Source: Palsa-504 sp963800415 | Lineage (GTDB): Bacteria; Actinomycetota; Actinomycetes; Streptosporangiales; Streptosporangiaceae | Assembly: GCA_963800415.1 (NCBI GenBank) | Contig: CAWDBS010000075.1 | Location: forward strand, 14,184 to 78,183 | Direction: 5' to 3' | Length of the DNA stretch: 64,000 nucleotides | Part shown: piece by piece, positions 28,683 through 37,201 of the stretch | Position numbering within the stretch: the first letter of the stretch is position 1 | Layout: each line of letters starts with the position of its first letter | The notes under the pieces: generated by a model | What the model was told of the DNA's origin: nothing | What the model saw: the letters and a program-made list of their open reading frames with translations, nothing else | The model's database searches: none | Position numbers and translations under genes: made by a program

Positions 28683-29918
28683 TCACGCGGGGCGTGGGAG
28701 CCCGAGGACCCGCTGCGCGATGGCGTTCTTCAGGACCTCGTCGGTTCCGCCGCCCAGCCGGTACCCCGGTGCGCCGAGTACCACCGAGGTCCACGCGTAG
28801 GTTCCCCAGGCGCCGGTGTCGGCGACCAGGGCTGGCCCGAGAACGGCGGCTACGAACTCAGCCAGCCGCTTCATGCTAGCGGACAGAGCCAGCTTGTTCA
28901 GGGCAATCTCGGGTCCCGGCGGCTCACCTGCCCTCGCCTGCGCGGCCATCACCTGCTGGGTGTACCGGGCGATGCGCAGGTGGGAAAGCAGCTCGCCGAA
29001 CTCCTGCCTGATGACGGGATCGGACTGCTTGCCGGTGGCGCGCACCAAGCCGATGAGGCGCTCGGTGGACAAGATGCCCGCGCCGCCGAAGGCGGAGTGG
29101 CCCATCGCGTTGCGCTCGTGGCTGAGCGTGGTGAGCGCGACCTTCCACCCGTTGCCAACCTCGTCCAGGCGGCGGTCATCGGCCACGGGCACGTCGTCAA
29201 GGAAGACCTCGTTGAAGCTCGCGCCGCCGGTCATCTGCCGCAGCGGGCGCACGGTCACCCCGGGCGCAGCCATGTCGATGAGGAAGGCGGTGAGATTGCG
29301 GTGCCGCGGCTCGCTGGCCGTTCGGCAGATAATCTCGCCCACGTCGGCCAGGTGGGCTCCGGAGGTCCAGACCTTCTGGCCGGTGACCCGCCAGCTGTCC
29401 CCACCCACCTCCCCATCCCCCTTCACCGGCACGGCCTGGGTCCGGACCGAGGCCAGGTCCGAGCCCGCACCGGGCTCGCTGAACAGCTGGCAGGCGATCT
29501 GCCGGCCGCTGAACAACAGCGGCAGCCAGTGCTTCTTCTGCTGCTCGGTGCCGTGCCGGACGATGGTGGGCGCGACCATGCCCAGGCTGACGGTCAGCGC
29601 CGCGTCCCCCGGCACCCGGTACCGGCGGGTCAGCCGCTCGAAGGCACGGGCATAGGAGGCCGGCAGGCCGGCGCCGCCGAAATCCGGCGGCCCGGATATC
29701 CAGCCGTAGCCGTGATCCCACAGTTCCTGTCGCCAGGCCCGGATGGCGGGCAGCGCGTCCGCCTCCTGCTCAGGGTCCGGTTCTTGGAAGACGCGGACCT
29801 CGTCGCTGCCCTCGCCCCAGACGAACCGGCGGTCGGCCGCGTCGGCGGCCTTCGGATAGCGCTCGGCCAGCCAGGCCTCGGCCCGCTCGAGGAACTCGGC
29901 CAGGGCCGGGGCATTCAC
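28683..29918 (-). CDS. Acyl-CoA dehydrogenase subunit
   Basis: 411 residues from GTG 29918 (AGGA about nine bases upstream). Motifs: GISGPPDFGGAGLPA-like entry, QLFSEPGAGSDLASVRTQAV (FAD/substrate loop), VTGQKVWTSGAHLAD, NEVFLDDVPVADDRR, and the C-terminal GYRLGGGTDEVLKNAIAQRV. First gene of a two-gene dehydrogenase operon with the partner subunit. An in-frame G-rich insert (VKGDGEVGG, 29398-29430) lies just before GDSWRVTG, at a position where the family usually has none. Promoter: operator-like island at 30043-30066. In the pathway proposed here it corresponds to AliB. Confidence 0.87.
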   Translation of the reverse strand: MNAPALAEFLERAEAWLAERYPKAADAADRRFVWGEGSDEVRVFQEPDPEQEADALPAIRAWRQELWDHGYGWISGPPDFGGAGLPASYARAFERLTRRYRVPGDAALTVSLGMVAPTIVRHGTEQQKKHWLPLLFSGRQIACQLFSEPGAGSDLASVRTQAVPVKGDGEVGGDSWRVTGQKVWTSGAHLADVGEIICRTASEPRHRNLTAFLIDMAAPGVTVRPLRQMTGGASFNEVFLDDVPVADDRRLDEVGNGWKVALTTLSHERNAMGHSAFGGAGILSTERLIGLVRATGKQSDPVIRQEFGELLSHLRIARYTQQVMAAQARAGEPPGPEIALNKLALSASMKRLAEFVAAVLGPALVADTGAWGTYAWTSVVLGAPGYRLGGGTDEVLKNAIAQRVLGLPRPA

Positions 29919-30039
29919 GGCTGGTTCCTGGCCTTGCGCGCGGCCGGAAAGAGCGCGGCGTCGCGGCTGGGCAGGGGATCACGGCGCGGCCCGGCATGAC
30001 CGCCTCTGGTTCGGTGACCGGCATGCTGCCAGGTTAGAA

Positions 30040-30085
30040 GAAAGATACTCTATTTGTCGAGTATCTGGTATTAGACTAGTTTCTC
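30040..30085 (-). promoter_or_regulatory. Operator-like inverted repeat upstream of the dehydrogenase operon
   Basis: AGATACTC at 30043-30050 and GAGTATCT at 30059-30066 form a perfect 8-base inverted repeat with 8 bases between; ATTAGACTAGT follows at 30072-30082. Both half-motifs recur singly in the promoters at 6432, 27327 and 40352. The spacing suits a dimeric TetR/MarR-type repressor. The rest of the 290-base gap 29919-30209 shows no gene. Confidence 0.6.
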
Positions 30086-30209
30086 GCCTGGGATGCTCAC
30101 TTGACGCCTGATACACGGCACGGTGACCGCCAGGCCGGCGTGTACGACGCCGAGCAGCATCTCGTCGCCAGGACCAGCCAGGTCCAGGCCGTCAGGTAGC
30201 CCGGCCCGG

Positions 30210-33098
30210 CTAGCGGCCGCCGTCCAGGCGGCTGGCCAGGAGCTGGGCCAGGTGCGTGCCGCTGACGTGGGCGAGCTGGTCCAGCTGGGTGCGGCAGGAG
30301 AACCCGTCGGCCAGCACCACCGCGCCTTCGGCCTCGCGCACGGCGGGCAGCAGGGCCGTCTCGGCGACGGCCAGGGAGACGTCGTAGTGGCCGCGCTCGA
30401 CGCCGAAGTTGCCGGCCAGGCCGCAGCAGCCACCGACCGCGGTGACCTCGGCGCCGGCCCGGGCGAGCAGCGCGGAGTCGGTGTGCCAGCCCATCACGGC
30501 ATGGTGATGGCAGTGCGGCTGGGCCACCGCGCGCACGCCGCTGAGATCCGGTGGCGCCCACTGAGCGTTACCGGCCAGCAGCTCGGCCAGCGTGCGGGTG
30601 GCGGCGCGGACCTGGCCGGCGCGCGGGTCGGCCGGCAGCAGCTCGGTGATATCGCCACGGAGCACGGCGGTGCATGAGGGTTCCAGCCCGACGATCGGGA
30701 TGCCGGCCTTTATGGCGGCGTCGAGAGCGTCAAGGCTGCGCCGCAGTTGCCGGCGGGCGCCGTCCAGCTGGCCGGTGGAGATCCAGGTCAGCCCGCAGCA
30801 CACGGGCTGGCCGGCGATGCCCACCGCGTATCCGGCCGCCTCGAGCACCCGCACGGCAGCCCGGCCGACCTCGGGGGTGAAGTAGTCGGTGAACGTGTCT
30901 ACCCACAGCAGCACCGGAGTCCCGGTCTGCGCTCCGGCCTGCGCTCCGGCCCGGTCGGCGAACCAGGCCCGGAAGGTCTGCGCGGCGAACCGCGGCAGCG
31001 GCCGCCGGCCGTCGATTCCCCCCGCCCGCTTGGCCAGCCCGGCCAGCGGCGGGGTGCGCAGGACGGCGTTCGCCAGCCCCGGCGCGTGCGAGGCCAGCCG
31101 GGCCCACCGGGGCAGCCAGCCCAGCGAGTAGTGAGCCGGCGGCCGCGGCCGGCGCCGGTACCGCTGATACAGCACCTCGGCTTTGTAGGTGGCCATGTCC
31201 ACCCCGGCCGGGCAGTCCGACGAGCAGCCCTTGCAGGACAGGCACAGGTCCAGGGACTCGGCCACCTCCGCCGCGGCGAAGCCGCTGACCAGCGTGCCGT
31301 TCGCGAGCTCCTGCAGCACCCGCGCTCGGCCGCGGGTGGAGTCCTTCTCGTCGCGGGTGGCCAGGTACGACGGGCACATGACGCCCCCGCCCACCCCCCC
31401 AGCCCCCTTCACTGCGGTGGTGTCGGCCCGGCACTTGCCCACGCCGACACAGCGGTGCACCGCGGTGGACAGGTCACCGCCGTCGCGGGAGTAGGCGAAG
31501 CCGAGCCTGCGGCGCAGCGGCCGGGCCAGCGGCACGCGCAGGTCCGCGTCGAGTGGCACCGGGTCGATCAGCACGCCGGGGTTGAATACATTGCCCGGGT
31601 CGAAGATCGCCTTGACCGCGGCCATGACCTCGATGGCTTCGGGTGAATACATGGCGGGCAGCAGCTCGCCCCGGGCCCGGCCGTCGCCGTGCTCGCCGGA
31701 CATCGAACCGCCGTACTTACCCACCAGCTGCGCGGCGGCGACGGCGAACTCCCGGTAACGGCCCGGCGCGGTCGAGAACGGGAAGTCGATGCGGATGTGC
31801 ACGCAGCCGTCGCCGAAGTGCCCGTAGGTCACGCCGTCCAGGTTGTGCTCGGCCATCAGCGCGGCGAAGTCACGCAGGTACGCGCCCAGGTGCCGGGGCG
31901 GGACGGCGGCGTCTTCCCAGCCGGGCCAGGCCGGAGCGCCCGCCGGGGTGCGGCCGCCCAGGCCCGCGCCGTCCTCGCGGATGCGCCACAGCGCCCGGGC
32001 CGGGGCGCCGGTGACCACCAGCGAGTCGAGGCAGCCAGCGTCGGTGATGAGCCGCTCGGCCGCGGCCTGCGCCTCGGCCGCGGTAGCGCCGGCGGTCTCG
32101 ACGAACAGCCAGGACTCACCGCGCGGCAGCGTGGGCACGGCCGCTGCGCCCCGGCGGGCGCGAAAGACGTCCACCAGCCGCGCGTCCATGCCCTCGACGG
32201 CCACCGGGCGGTGCGGCAGCAGGCCGGGCACCGCGTCCGCAGCCTGCGGCATGCCGGGGTAGCCGAGCACCGCCAGCGCCACCGCCTTCGGCGACGGCAC
32301 GAGCCCCACGGTCGCGCCGACGATCATGCCGAGGGTGCCCTCGGTGCCAGCAAGGAACTTCGCCAGGTCCGCGCCGTTCTCCGGCAGCAGGTGCTCCAGG
32401 GAGTAGCCGGACACCTGCCGGGTGAACCGGCCGAACTCGGTGCGGATCATGCCGAGGTGCGCCCCGACCAGGACGTCGAGCGCGGCACCGAACGGCCCGG
32501 CGGCGGCCAGCCCGTCCCGGCCCATGTGCCGCGCCGTGAGCCGATCCCCCGAGGCGGTCAGCATATCCAGGCTCACCACGTTGTCGGCCGCGCGGCCGTA
32601 CCTCAGCGCCCGCGAGCCGCAGGCGTTGTTGCCGATCGAGCCGCCGATGCTCGCCCGCGCGTGCGACGACGGGTCCGGACCGAACCGCAGCCCGTGCCCG
32701 GCCGCGGCCGCGGTGATGTCGTCCAGGATCGCGCCGGGCTCGGCGACTGCGATACGTGCCTCCGGGTCCACCGCGAGCACCCGGTTCAGGTGCCGGGAGA
32801 AGTCCAGCACGATGCCGGATCCGACGGAGTTGCCCGCGGTAGAGGTGCCGCCGCCCCGGCTGGTGACCGGCACGCCGGCCTGCCGGGCGACGTCCAGCGC
32901 GGCGGCCGCCTCCTCGACGTGCCTCGGGAAGACCACGACGCTCGGCACGACGCGGTAGTTCGACGCGTCGGTGGAGTACTCGGCCCGGCGGCGAGCCGAG
33001 CCGTCGACCTCGGTCAGCCCGGCGCCGCGCAGCGCCGCGGCCAGGTCACGTGGCAGCACGGCGGTCGCCGTCACACCCGTTGCGCGTACTGTGGTCAC
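30210..33098 (-). CDS. FAD-linked oxidase fused to a CCG-type Fe-S reductase domain
   Basis: 962 residues. N-terminal FAD_binding_4 domain (PVTSRGGGTSTAGNSVGSGI; SSHARASIGGSIGNNACGSR), FAD-oxidase C-terminal domain ending GEHGDGRARGELLPAMYSPE, then a ferredoxin-like segment (CVGVGKC, MCPSY, CLSCKGCSSDCPAG) and two CCG-type domains (GQPVCCGLTW, GGCCGLAGNFG). This is the architecture of D-lactate/2-hydroxyglutarate/glycolate dehydrogenases that pass electrons to a quinone or electron-transfer partner. A 12-residue Gly-rich insert (31381-31417) interrupts the first cysteine segment, between GKCRADTT and MCPSY, where relatives have a few residues only. Located between the dehydrogenases and a GNAT gene on the same strand. 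Substrate not determinable. Confidence 0.87.
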   Translation of the reverse strand: MTTVRATGVTATAVLPRDLAAALRGAGLTEVDGSARRRAEYSTDASNYRVVPSVVVFPRHVEEAAAALDVARQAGVPVTSRGGGTSTAGNSVGSGIVLDFSRHLNRVLAVDPEARIAVAEPGAILDDITAAAAGHGLRFGPDPSSHARASIGGSIGNNACGSRALRYGRAADNVVSLDMLTASGDRLTARHMGRDGLAAAGPFGAALDVLVGAHLGMIRTEFGRFTRQVSGYSLEHLLPENGADLAKFLAGTEGTLGMIVGATVGLVPSPKAVALAVLGYPGMPQAADAVPGLLPHRPVAVEGMDARLVDVFRARRGAAAVPTLPRGESWLFVETAGATAAEAQAAAERLITDAGCLDSLVVTGAPARALWRIREDGAGLGGRTPAGAPAWPGWEDAAVPPRHLGAYLRDFAALMAEHNLDGVTYGHFGDGCVHIRIDFPFSTAPGRYREFAVAAAQLVGKYGGSMSGEHGDGRARGELLPAMYSPEAIEVMAAVKAIFDPGNVFNPGVLIDPVPLDADLRVPLARPLRRRLGFAYSRDGGDLSTAVHRCVGVGKCRADTTAVKGAGGVGGGVMCPSYLATRDEKDSTRGRARVLQELANGTLVSGFAAAEVAESLDLCLSCKGCSSDCPAGVDMATYKAEVLYQRYRRRPRPPAHYSLGWLPRWARLASHAPGLANAVLRTPPLAGLAKRAGGIDGRRPLPRFAAQTFRAWFADRAGAQAGAQTGTPVLLWVDTFTDYFTPEVGRAAVRVLEAAGYAVGIAGQPVCCGLTWISTGQLDGARRQLRRSLDALDAAIKAGIPIVGLEPSCTAVLRGDITELLPADPRAGQVRAATRTLAELLAGNAQWAPPDLSGVRAVAQPHCHHHAVMGWHTDSALLARAGAEVTAVGGCCGLAGNFGVERGHYDVSLAVAETALLPAVREAEGAVVLADGFSCRTQLDQLAHVSGTHLAQLLASRLDGGR

Positions 33099-33109
33099 GC
33101 TCTCGGATG

Positions 33110-33721
33110 CTATCTCCCCACGGTGACCAGCGATCCGACCCGCTCGCGGGCGGGCCGCGGATGCGCCCGTCGCGGCTGGTACCGCGGCAGCGGGATGCGG
33201 ATGTCGAGGCTGTCCGGGGAGTGGCCGATGGCGGCATCCGGCCAGTGACCGACGATCATGGCGAGTACCCGCCTGTTGCCCGGCAGCACGTCCATCGCCA
33301 GCGACGTCACGCCCCGGGCCTGGGCCCGGGTGACCAGCGCGCGCATCAGCGCCGCGCCCACGCCCCGGCGCTGCCAGGCGTCGGCGACCACCACGCCGAC
33401 GTCTGTCACCCAGGCGCCGCAGGAATCCTCAGGGTCCTTGGAGTCCTTGGGCTCTTCGGGATCGGTCCGGTCCGCGGCCATGGCGTGCCCGACGATGACG
33501 CCGTCCGCGACGGCGGCGATGGCGTCGACATTGGCGGGCCCGCCGGACAGCAGGTGGAGCAGGCCGTAGGTCGGCGTGACCGGGGCGAAGAACCTGAGGT
33601 AGCGGCTCTCGACGGACAGCCCGGCGAAGAAGTCACTGAGCGCGGCCAGGTCCGCCGGGCGCACCGGCCGGATCGCGGCGGTGGCACGGGCCTGGGTTCG
33701 CCCCACCTGGGTTCGGTTCAC
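33110..33721 (-). CDS. GNAT-family N-acetyltransferase
   Basis: About 203 residues from GTG 33721; an in-frame ATG at 33769 would leave no room for a promoter against the divergent regulator. GNAT fold: AIRPVRPADLAALSDFFAGL, YLRFFAP, ADGVIVGHAMA, then VTDVGVVVADAWQRRGVGAA (acetyl-CoA loop Q-R-R-G-V-G-A) and NRRVLAMIVG. A charged insert of about 16 residues (DPEEPKDSKDPEDS) sits before the core strand. It resembles the acetyltransferase domain that regulates acetyl-CoA synthetases in actinobacteria, so a role in controlling CoA ligases is possible but unproven. Twelve bases separate its end from the FAD/FeS gene. Confidence 0.75.
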   Translation of the reverse strand: MNRTQVGRTQARATAAIRPVRPADLAALSDFFAGLSVESRYLRFFAPVTPTYGLLHLLSGGPANVDAIAAVADGVIVGHAMAADRTDPEEPKDSKDPEDSCGAWVTDVGVVVADAWQRRGVGAALMRALVTRAQARGVTSLAMDVLPGNRRVLAMIVGHWPDAAIGHSPDSLDIRIPLPRYQPRRAHPRPARERVGSLVTVGR

Positions 33722-33723
33722 GA

Positions 33724-33770
33724 ACTCAGCATTGCCGGGATTGCTGAGTCTGTCAACTAGATTTAGCATA
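33724..33770. promoter_or_regulatory. Divergent promoter with inverted repeat between GNAT and HxlR genes
   Basis: ACTCAGCA at 33724-33731 and TGCTGAGT at 33742-33749 are a perfect 8-base inverted repeat, followed by the AT-rich CAACTAGATTTAGCATA. The HxlR ATG at 33773 follows with no ribosome site, suggesting a leaderless transcript with TAGATT or TAGCAT as -10. The repeat is a candidate autoregulatory operator. Confidence 0.5.
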
Positions 33771-33772
33771 CG

Positions 33773-34252
33773 ATGATGGGACGGCCCTGGATAATGGATT
33801 ACGACTCGGCCAACTGCGCGATCGGCGCGGCGGTCGGGATCCTCGGGGAGCGGTCGACGTTCCTCGTATTGCGCGAGGCCTTCAACGGCGTGCGCCGCTT
33901 CGACGACATGCAGCGCCGCACCGGCATGCCCCGCCAGGTGCTCAGCCAGCGCCTGTCCCGCCTCGTGGCAGAAGGCCTGCTGCGCAAGGTCCCCTATCAG
34001 GAGAACGGCCAGCGCCGCCGGACCGAATACCGGCTCACCGAGAAGGGCCTCGACCTCTACCCGGTGCTGGTGGCGCTGATGGAGTGGGGCGACAGGTATG
34101 AGGTCGGCACCGAAGGCCCGCAGGTCCTGCTGCGGCACCGCGACTGCGACGAGCCGGTGCGGCTGCAGATGGCCTGCGCGGCGGGGCACGTGCTCGACTC
34201 CGCCCGCGAAGTCACCCCGGTACCGGGCCCCGGCGCCCGCAGGATCGCCTGA
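33773..34252 (+). CDS. HxlR-family winged-helix regulator
   Basis: 159 residues. ILGERSTFLVLREAFNGVRR, FDDMQRRTGMPRQVLSQRLS, RLVAEGLLRKVPYQENGQRR and TEYRLTEKGLDLYPVLVALM follow the HxlR pattern closely; the N-terminal Cys (SANCAIG) is the usual redox/ligand-sensing position. The C-terminal extension contains HRDCDEPVRLQMACAAGHV, a possible metal-binding Cys/His segment. Divergent from the GNAT gene. DNA-binding repressor or activator; target unknown. Confidence 0.87.
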   Translation: MMGRPWIMDYDSANCAIGAAVGILGERSTFLVLREAFNGVRRFDDMQRRTGMPRQVLSQRLSRLVAEGLLRKVPYQENGQRRRTEYRLTEKGLDLYPVLVALMEWGDRYEVGTEGPQVLLRHRDCDEPVRLQMACAAGHVLDSAREVTPVPGPGARRIA

Positions 34253-34285
34253 CGGCCCGGCGGCCGGTCGGCGTAAGGTGCTGTC

Positions 34286-34690
34286 ATGCTGTTCCCCACC
34301 TCCCTGGTCGGGAGCTACCCGCAACCAGACTGGCTGATCGACCGGGGGCGGCTGGCCGGCCGGTTCCCGCCGCGGGTGCGGGCCCGCGAACTGTGGCGGA
34401 TCGATTCCGCCTACCTGGAGGAGGCGCAGGCCGACGCTACCCTGGTGGCCATCCGGGCCCAGGAGATGGCCGGCGCACCGTTACGGCGTGAAGGTCATCA
34501 ACCGGGCGCTCGAGGAGGCGGCCGGGACCACCGCGGTACACCTGTGCTTCGGCTACGCCGCCATCATCCATGACCGCCCGGCGGGTTATTCGTTCCTGCC
34601 CGAGCTGGCCGAATGCAGCTGCGACCAGATCTCGATCGAGACGGCGCAGTCCGGCCTGGACTGCTCGGTGCTGGCCGAACGCCCCACATG
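34286..34690 (+). pseudogene. MetE/UROD-like methyltransferase remnant
   Basis: ATG 34286 starts FPTSLVGSYPQPDWLIDRGR and LWRIDSAYLEEAQADATLVA, the N-terminus of cobalamin-independent methionine synthase-like proteins (also the fold of epoxyalkane:CoM transferase). Near 34480 the frame changes and the sequence jumps to YGVKVINRALEEAAGTTAVH, LCFGYAAIIHDRPAGYSFLP, ELAECSCDQISIETAQSGLD, a later part. After about 34685 similarity stops. So both the middle and the C-terminal third are missing. The following 70 bases (ending AATAATGCGGTG) look like an insertion-sequence edge, but I could not identify it. Confidence 0.7.
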
Positions 34691-34759
34691 GCACTTTAAT
34701 GCGCCAGGCTTCCGGCCGAACCCTTCCCACTGGAGCGACCGGGAGAGCACAATAATGCG

Positions 34760-35545
34760 GTGACTTATGGTCAGGTAGGAGCGGTGTGCCCGCAGTGCGG
34801 CAGCGCCGCCGCCGTGCATTCGGTGGACGAACTCGCTGCGATGGCCCGAGGCCGGCTGGGCGAGTACCCGCCGCCGGGATACCAGGCGCCCGGATACCAG
34901 GCGCCCGGATACCAGGCGCCGCCGCCACCGTCGTCGGGGTTCCCGCCACCACCGCCCTCATCGGGGTTCCCCCCACCACCGCCCTCATCGGGGTTCCCTT
35001 CGCCGTCACCCTCATCGGGGTTCCCTTCGCCGTCACCGCAGTCGGGATTTCCGCCGCCACCGGCGCAGGGGTTTCCTTCGCCACCGCCTCCGCCTCCGCC
35101 ACCGCCTGCGGACGGACCGTGGCAGGGATCGCCACCGCCGGGTTATACCGGGCAGCGGCGTCCCGGCCGGTCATCCAGCAGGCCGTCCAGCAGCTGGGAG
35201 GGTAGCGGCGATAGCTCCTCGATCGAGGATGCCGTGGCGGACATCGCCATGACGGCGGCCACCAAGTTCATCGGGCGGGCGATCGGCCGCCGGGTGAAGC
35301 GCGCTTACGACGAGCGCGTGGCCCCGGCCATGGGCGCCCGGCAGCAGGCCATGGCCGGCCAGCAGGAGGCCATGCTGCGCGAGCAGATCGCGATCGCCGA
35401 GCGGCACCCGGACCTGCGGGCCTGCCTGACCGATCAGGTGATCTTCCTGGCCGGGGGCAACCGCGTGCTGCCGATGGCCGGCATTACCCGGGGAATCACC
35501 CTCGAGCAGGCCGATGCCCTGGTGGCACAGCTTCGGAACGGCTGA
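34760..35545 (+). CDS. Proline-rich repeat protein with N-terminal CxxC and C-terminal helical domain
   Basis: About 261 residues from GTG 34760; the true start may have been altered, because the DNA just upstream looks like an IS edge. Begins with VCPQCGSAAAVHSVDELAAM, a zinc-ribbon-like CxxC. Then three GYQAP units and at least six SGFPxPxP octads with poly-Pro stretches (residues about 35-115), encoded by 15-base and 24-base DNA repeats (34870-35060). The C-terminal 110 residues are folded-looking (IEDAVADIAMTAATKFIGRA, AIAERHPDLRACLTDQVIFL). No signal peptide or membrane segment. Function unknown; repeat copy number probably varies between strains. Confidence 0.65.
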   Translation: MTYGQVGAVCPQCGSAAAVHSVDELAAMARGRLGEYPPPGYQAPGYQAPGYQAPPPPSSGFPPPPPSSGFPPPPPSSGFPSPSPSSGFPSPSPQSGFPPPPAQGFPSPPPPPPPPPADGPWQGSPPPGYTGQRRPGRSSSRPSSSWEGSGDSSSIEDAVADIAMTAATKFIGRAIGRRVKRAYDERVAPAMGARQQAMAGQQEAMLREQIAIAERHPDLRACLTDQVIFLAGGNRVLPMAGITRGITLEQADALVAQLRNG

Positions 35546-35572
35546 GCTGCGAAACGGCTGATCAGCAGAGCC

Positions 35573-36358
35573 TCAGCTCGCACCCGGGTCCGTTCGGAAA
35601 AAATGGGTCTGCGGACGGTCCAGCGGCTGGCCGCCGACGAACATGTCGACCTTCTCGTTGTAGAAGGCGACCATGCCGGTGATGGGCAGCAGCTGCCGGG
35701 TGGGGAAGTCGTACGCCCAGGCCAGGTCCTTGTGCACGGCGCCGCCAGCGCGGACCGACCAGTAGCCGCTGGTCGTTCCCTTGTAGGGGCACGAGGTCAC
35801 CGTGCCGGTGGGGATCAGGTGCTCGAAGCGGACATCGGTCCGGTCGATGTAGTACCGCGTCGGCAGGCCGGTCTCGAACACCATCACCGGGGACGGCGAG
35901 TCGGCCAGCACCACCCCGTCGAGTTCGACGCGCACCGGGCGGTTCGAGCGAAGCGCGTCGACCCGGACGTACGGGCTGCGCGGGTGGACGAACACCTGCT
36001 CGTCCTCCTCGAACCAGGCGTCCAGCGCGGCCCACTCGAAGCGGATGGTGCCGCTGAGCCCGTCCACCGCGGACTCGGTGATCAGCCGGGCCGCTCGCGG
36101 CCGGTGCGCCTCCCCGGCCCGCAGCCCGTGCAGCTCGGCGACCCCGCGACCGGTCCGCTGGGTGTGCCCCTCGCAGATCAGCAGGTCACGGCGGACGTCG
36201 GCGACGGGAATGTAGTACTGCGGGTAATGCGGCCACTCCCAGACGTACAAGGCCCTGACCGTGTCGAGCACCTTCCCGGCTCCGAGGTAGGCCCGGATGC
36301 GGCGCGGCACCGGCTCGACATGGTTCACCGGGACGATCATGGCTGGATAGTCGTTCAT
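35573..36358 (-). CDS. DUF427 domain protein, two tandem domains
   Basis: 261 residues from ATG 36358. Two DUF427 modules: an N-terminal one (RRIRAYLGAGKVLDTVRALY, WEWPHYPQYYIP) and a C-terminal canonical one (VRVELDGVVLADSPSPVMVF, ETGLPTRYYIDRTDVR, TSCPYKGTTSGYWSVRAGGA, DLAWAYDFPTRQLLPITGMV, AFYNEKVDMFV). DUF427 is a compact beta-barrel domain common in actinobacteria with no established biochemical role. It lies 40 bases after the BadI-like gene in the same direction and is probably cotranscribed with it. Confidence 0.85.
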   Translation of the reverse strand: MNDYPAMIVPVNHVEPVPRRIRAYLGAGKVLDTVRALYVWEWPHYPQYYIPVADVRRDLLICEGHTQRTGRGVAELHGLRAGEAHRPRAARLITESAVDGLSGTIRFEWAALDAWFEEDEQVFVHPRSPYVRVDALRSNRPVRVELDGVVLADSPSPVMVFETGLPTRYYIDRTDVRFEHLIPTGTVTSCPYKGTTSGYWSVRAGGAVHKDLAWAYDFPTRQLLPITGMVAFYNEKVDMFVGGQPLDRPQTHFFRTDPGAS

Positions 36359-36397
36359 GCGGCTCCTGCTGGCCGGCCGTGGCCTGGTGGCGGCCGG

Positions 36398-37201
36398 TTA
36401 GTGGGAAATCTGATGGGCGGTGAAGTCGGGCTTGCGCTTCTCGGCGAAGGCGGCGGCCCCTTCCCTGGCCTCGTCGGTGACGGCGAAGACGTCCAGGCCG
36501 GCCATGGCCATCTGGGACAGGCCGCCCTGATGGTCGGTGTCGGCGTTGAACGAGTGCTTGAGGAAGCGGATCGCCGTCGGGCTGTACTGGGCGAGCTGGT
36601 TGACCCAGGCCTTGGCCACGGGCATCAGCTCCTCGGCCGGGACGACCTTGTTGACCAGGCCCCAGCGTTCGGCCTGTTCGGCGGAGTACTGCTCGAGCAG
36701 GAACCAGATCTCCCTGGCACGCTTCTCCCCCACCACCCTGGCCAGGTAGGCCGACCCGAAGCCGGCGTCGAACGAGCCGACCCGGGGGCCTGCCTGGCCG
36801 AACTTGGCGTGGTCAGCGGCGATGGACAGGTCGCACAGCACGTGCAGGACGTGACCGCCGCCGATGGCCAGCCCGTTCACCGCCGCGATGACTGGCTTGG
36901 GCACATCGCGGATGAGCCGGTGGAAATAGCCAATCTCGAACAGGCCGTTCTCGGTCGGGCCGTAGTTGCCGGTCTCGGCCCGCTGCTTGACGTCACCGCC
37001 GACGCAGAACGCGCGCGTCCCGGCGCCGGTGAGGATGACACCCCGGACCGACTGGTCCGCCCAAGCCCGCTTGAAGGCGTGAATGAGCTCCTCGATCGTC
37101 TGCCCCCGGAAGGCGTTCAGCCGCTGTTCCCGGCTGATGGTGATGACCGCCGCGGGCCCGTCGACCTCGTACAGTACGTCCTCGTACGTAGACTTCTCCA
37201 T
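36398..37201 (-). CDS. BadI-like ring-opening hydrolase of the crotonase family (2-ketocyclohexanecarboxyl-CoA hydrolase-like)
   Basis: 267 residues from ATG 37201. Crotonase fold with GAGTRAFCVGGDVKQ, VPKPVIAAVNGLAIGGGHVL, FGQAGPRVGSFDAGFGSAYL, ARVVGEKRAREIWFLLEQYS and FLKHSFNADTDHQGG. These blocks follow BadI (and MenB) rather than ordinary enoyl-CoA hydratases: the GQ-GP-(K/R)-GS-(V/F)D segment, G-(Y/F)-G-(T/S)-A and the NxDT-HQ-G tail are shared with the enzyme that hydrolytically opens 2-ketocyclohexanecarboxyl-CoA to pimelyl-CoA. MenB itself is unlikely because no menaquinone genes are nearby and a divergent MarR regulator is, as badR is in the known system. Leaderless promoter: TATTAT ends seven bases before the ATG. 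Confidence 0.8.
   Translation of the reverse strand: MEKSTYEDVLYEVDGPAAVITISREQRLNAFRGQTIEELIHAFKRAWADQSVRGVILTGAGTRAFCVGGDVKQRAETGNYGPTENGLFEIGYFHRLIRDVPKPVIAAVNGLAIGGGHVLHVLCDLSIAADHAKFGQAGPRVGSFDAGFGSAYLARVVGEKRAREIWFLLEQYSAEQAERWGLVNKVVPAEELMPVAKAWVNQLAQYSPTAIRFLKHSFNADTDHQGGLSQMAMAGLDVFAVTDEAREGAAAFAEKRKPDFTAHQISH

Noticed and set aside
34682..34767. Edge of an IS21-like insertion before the proline-rich protein
   Set aside because: The sequence feels like an IS end, but no transposase, inverted repeat or second end is present.
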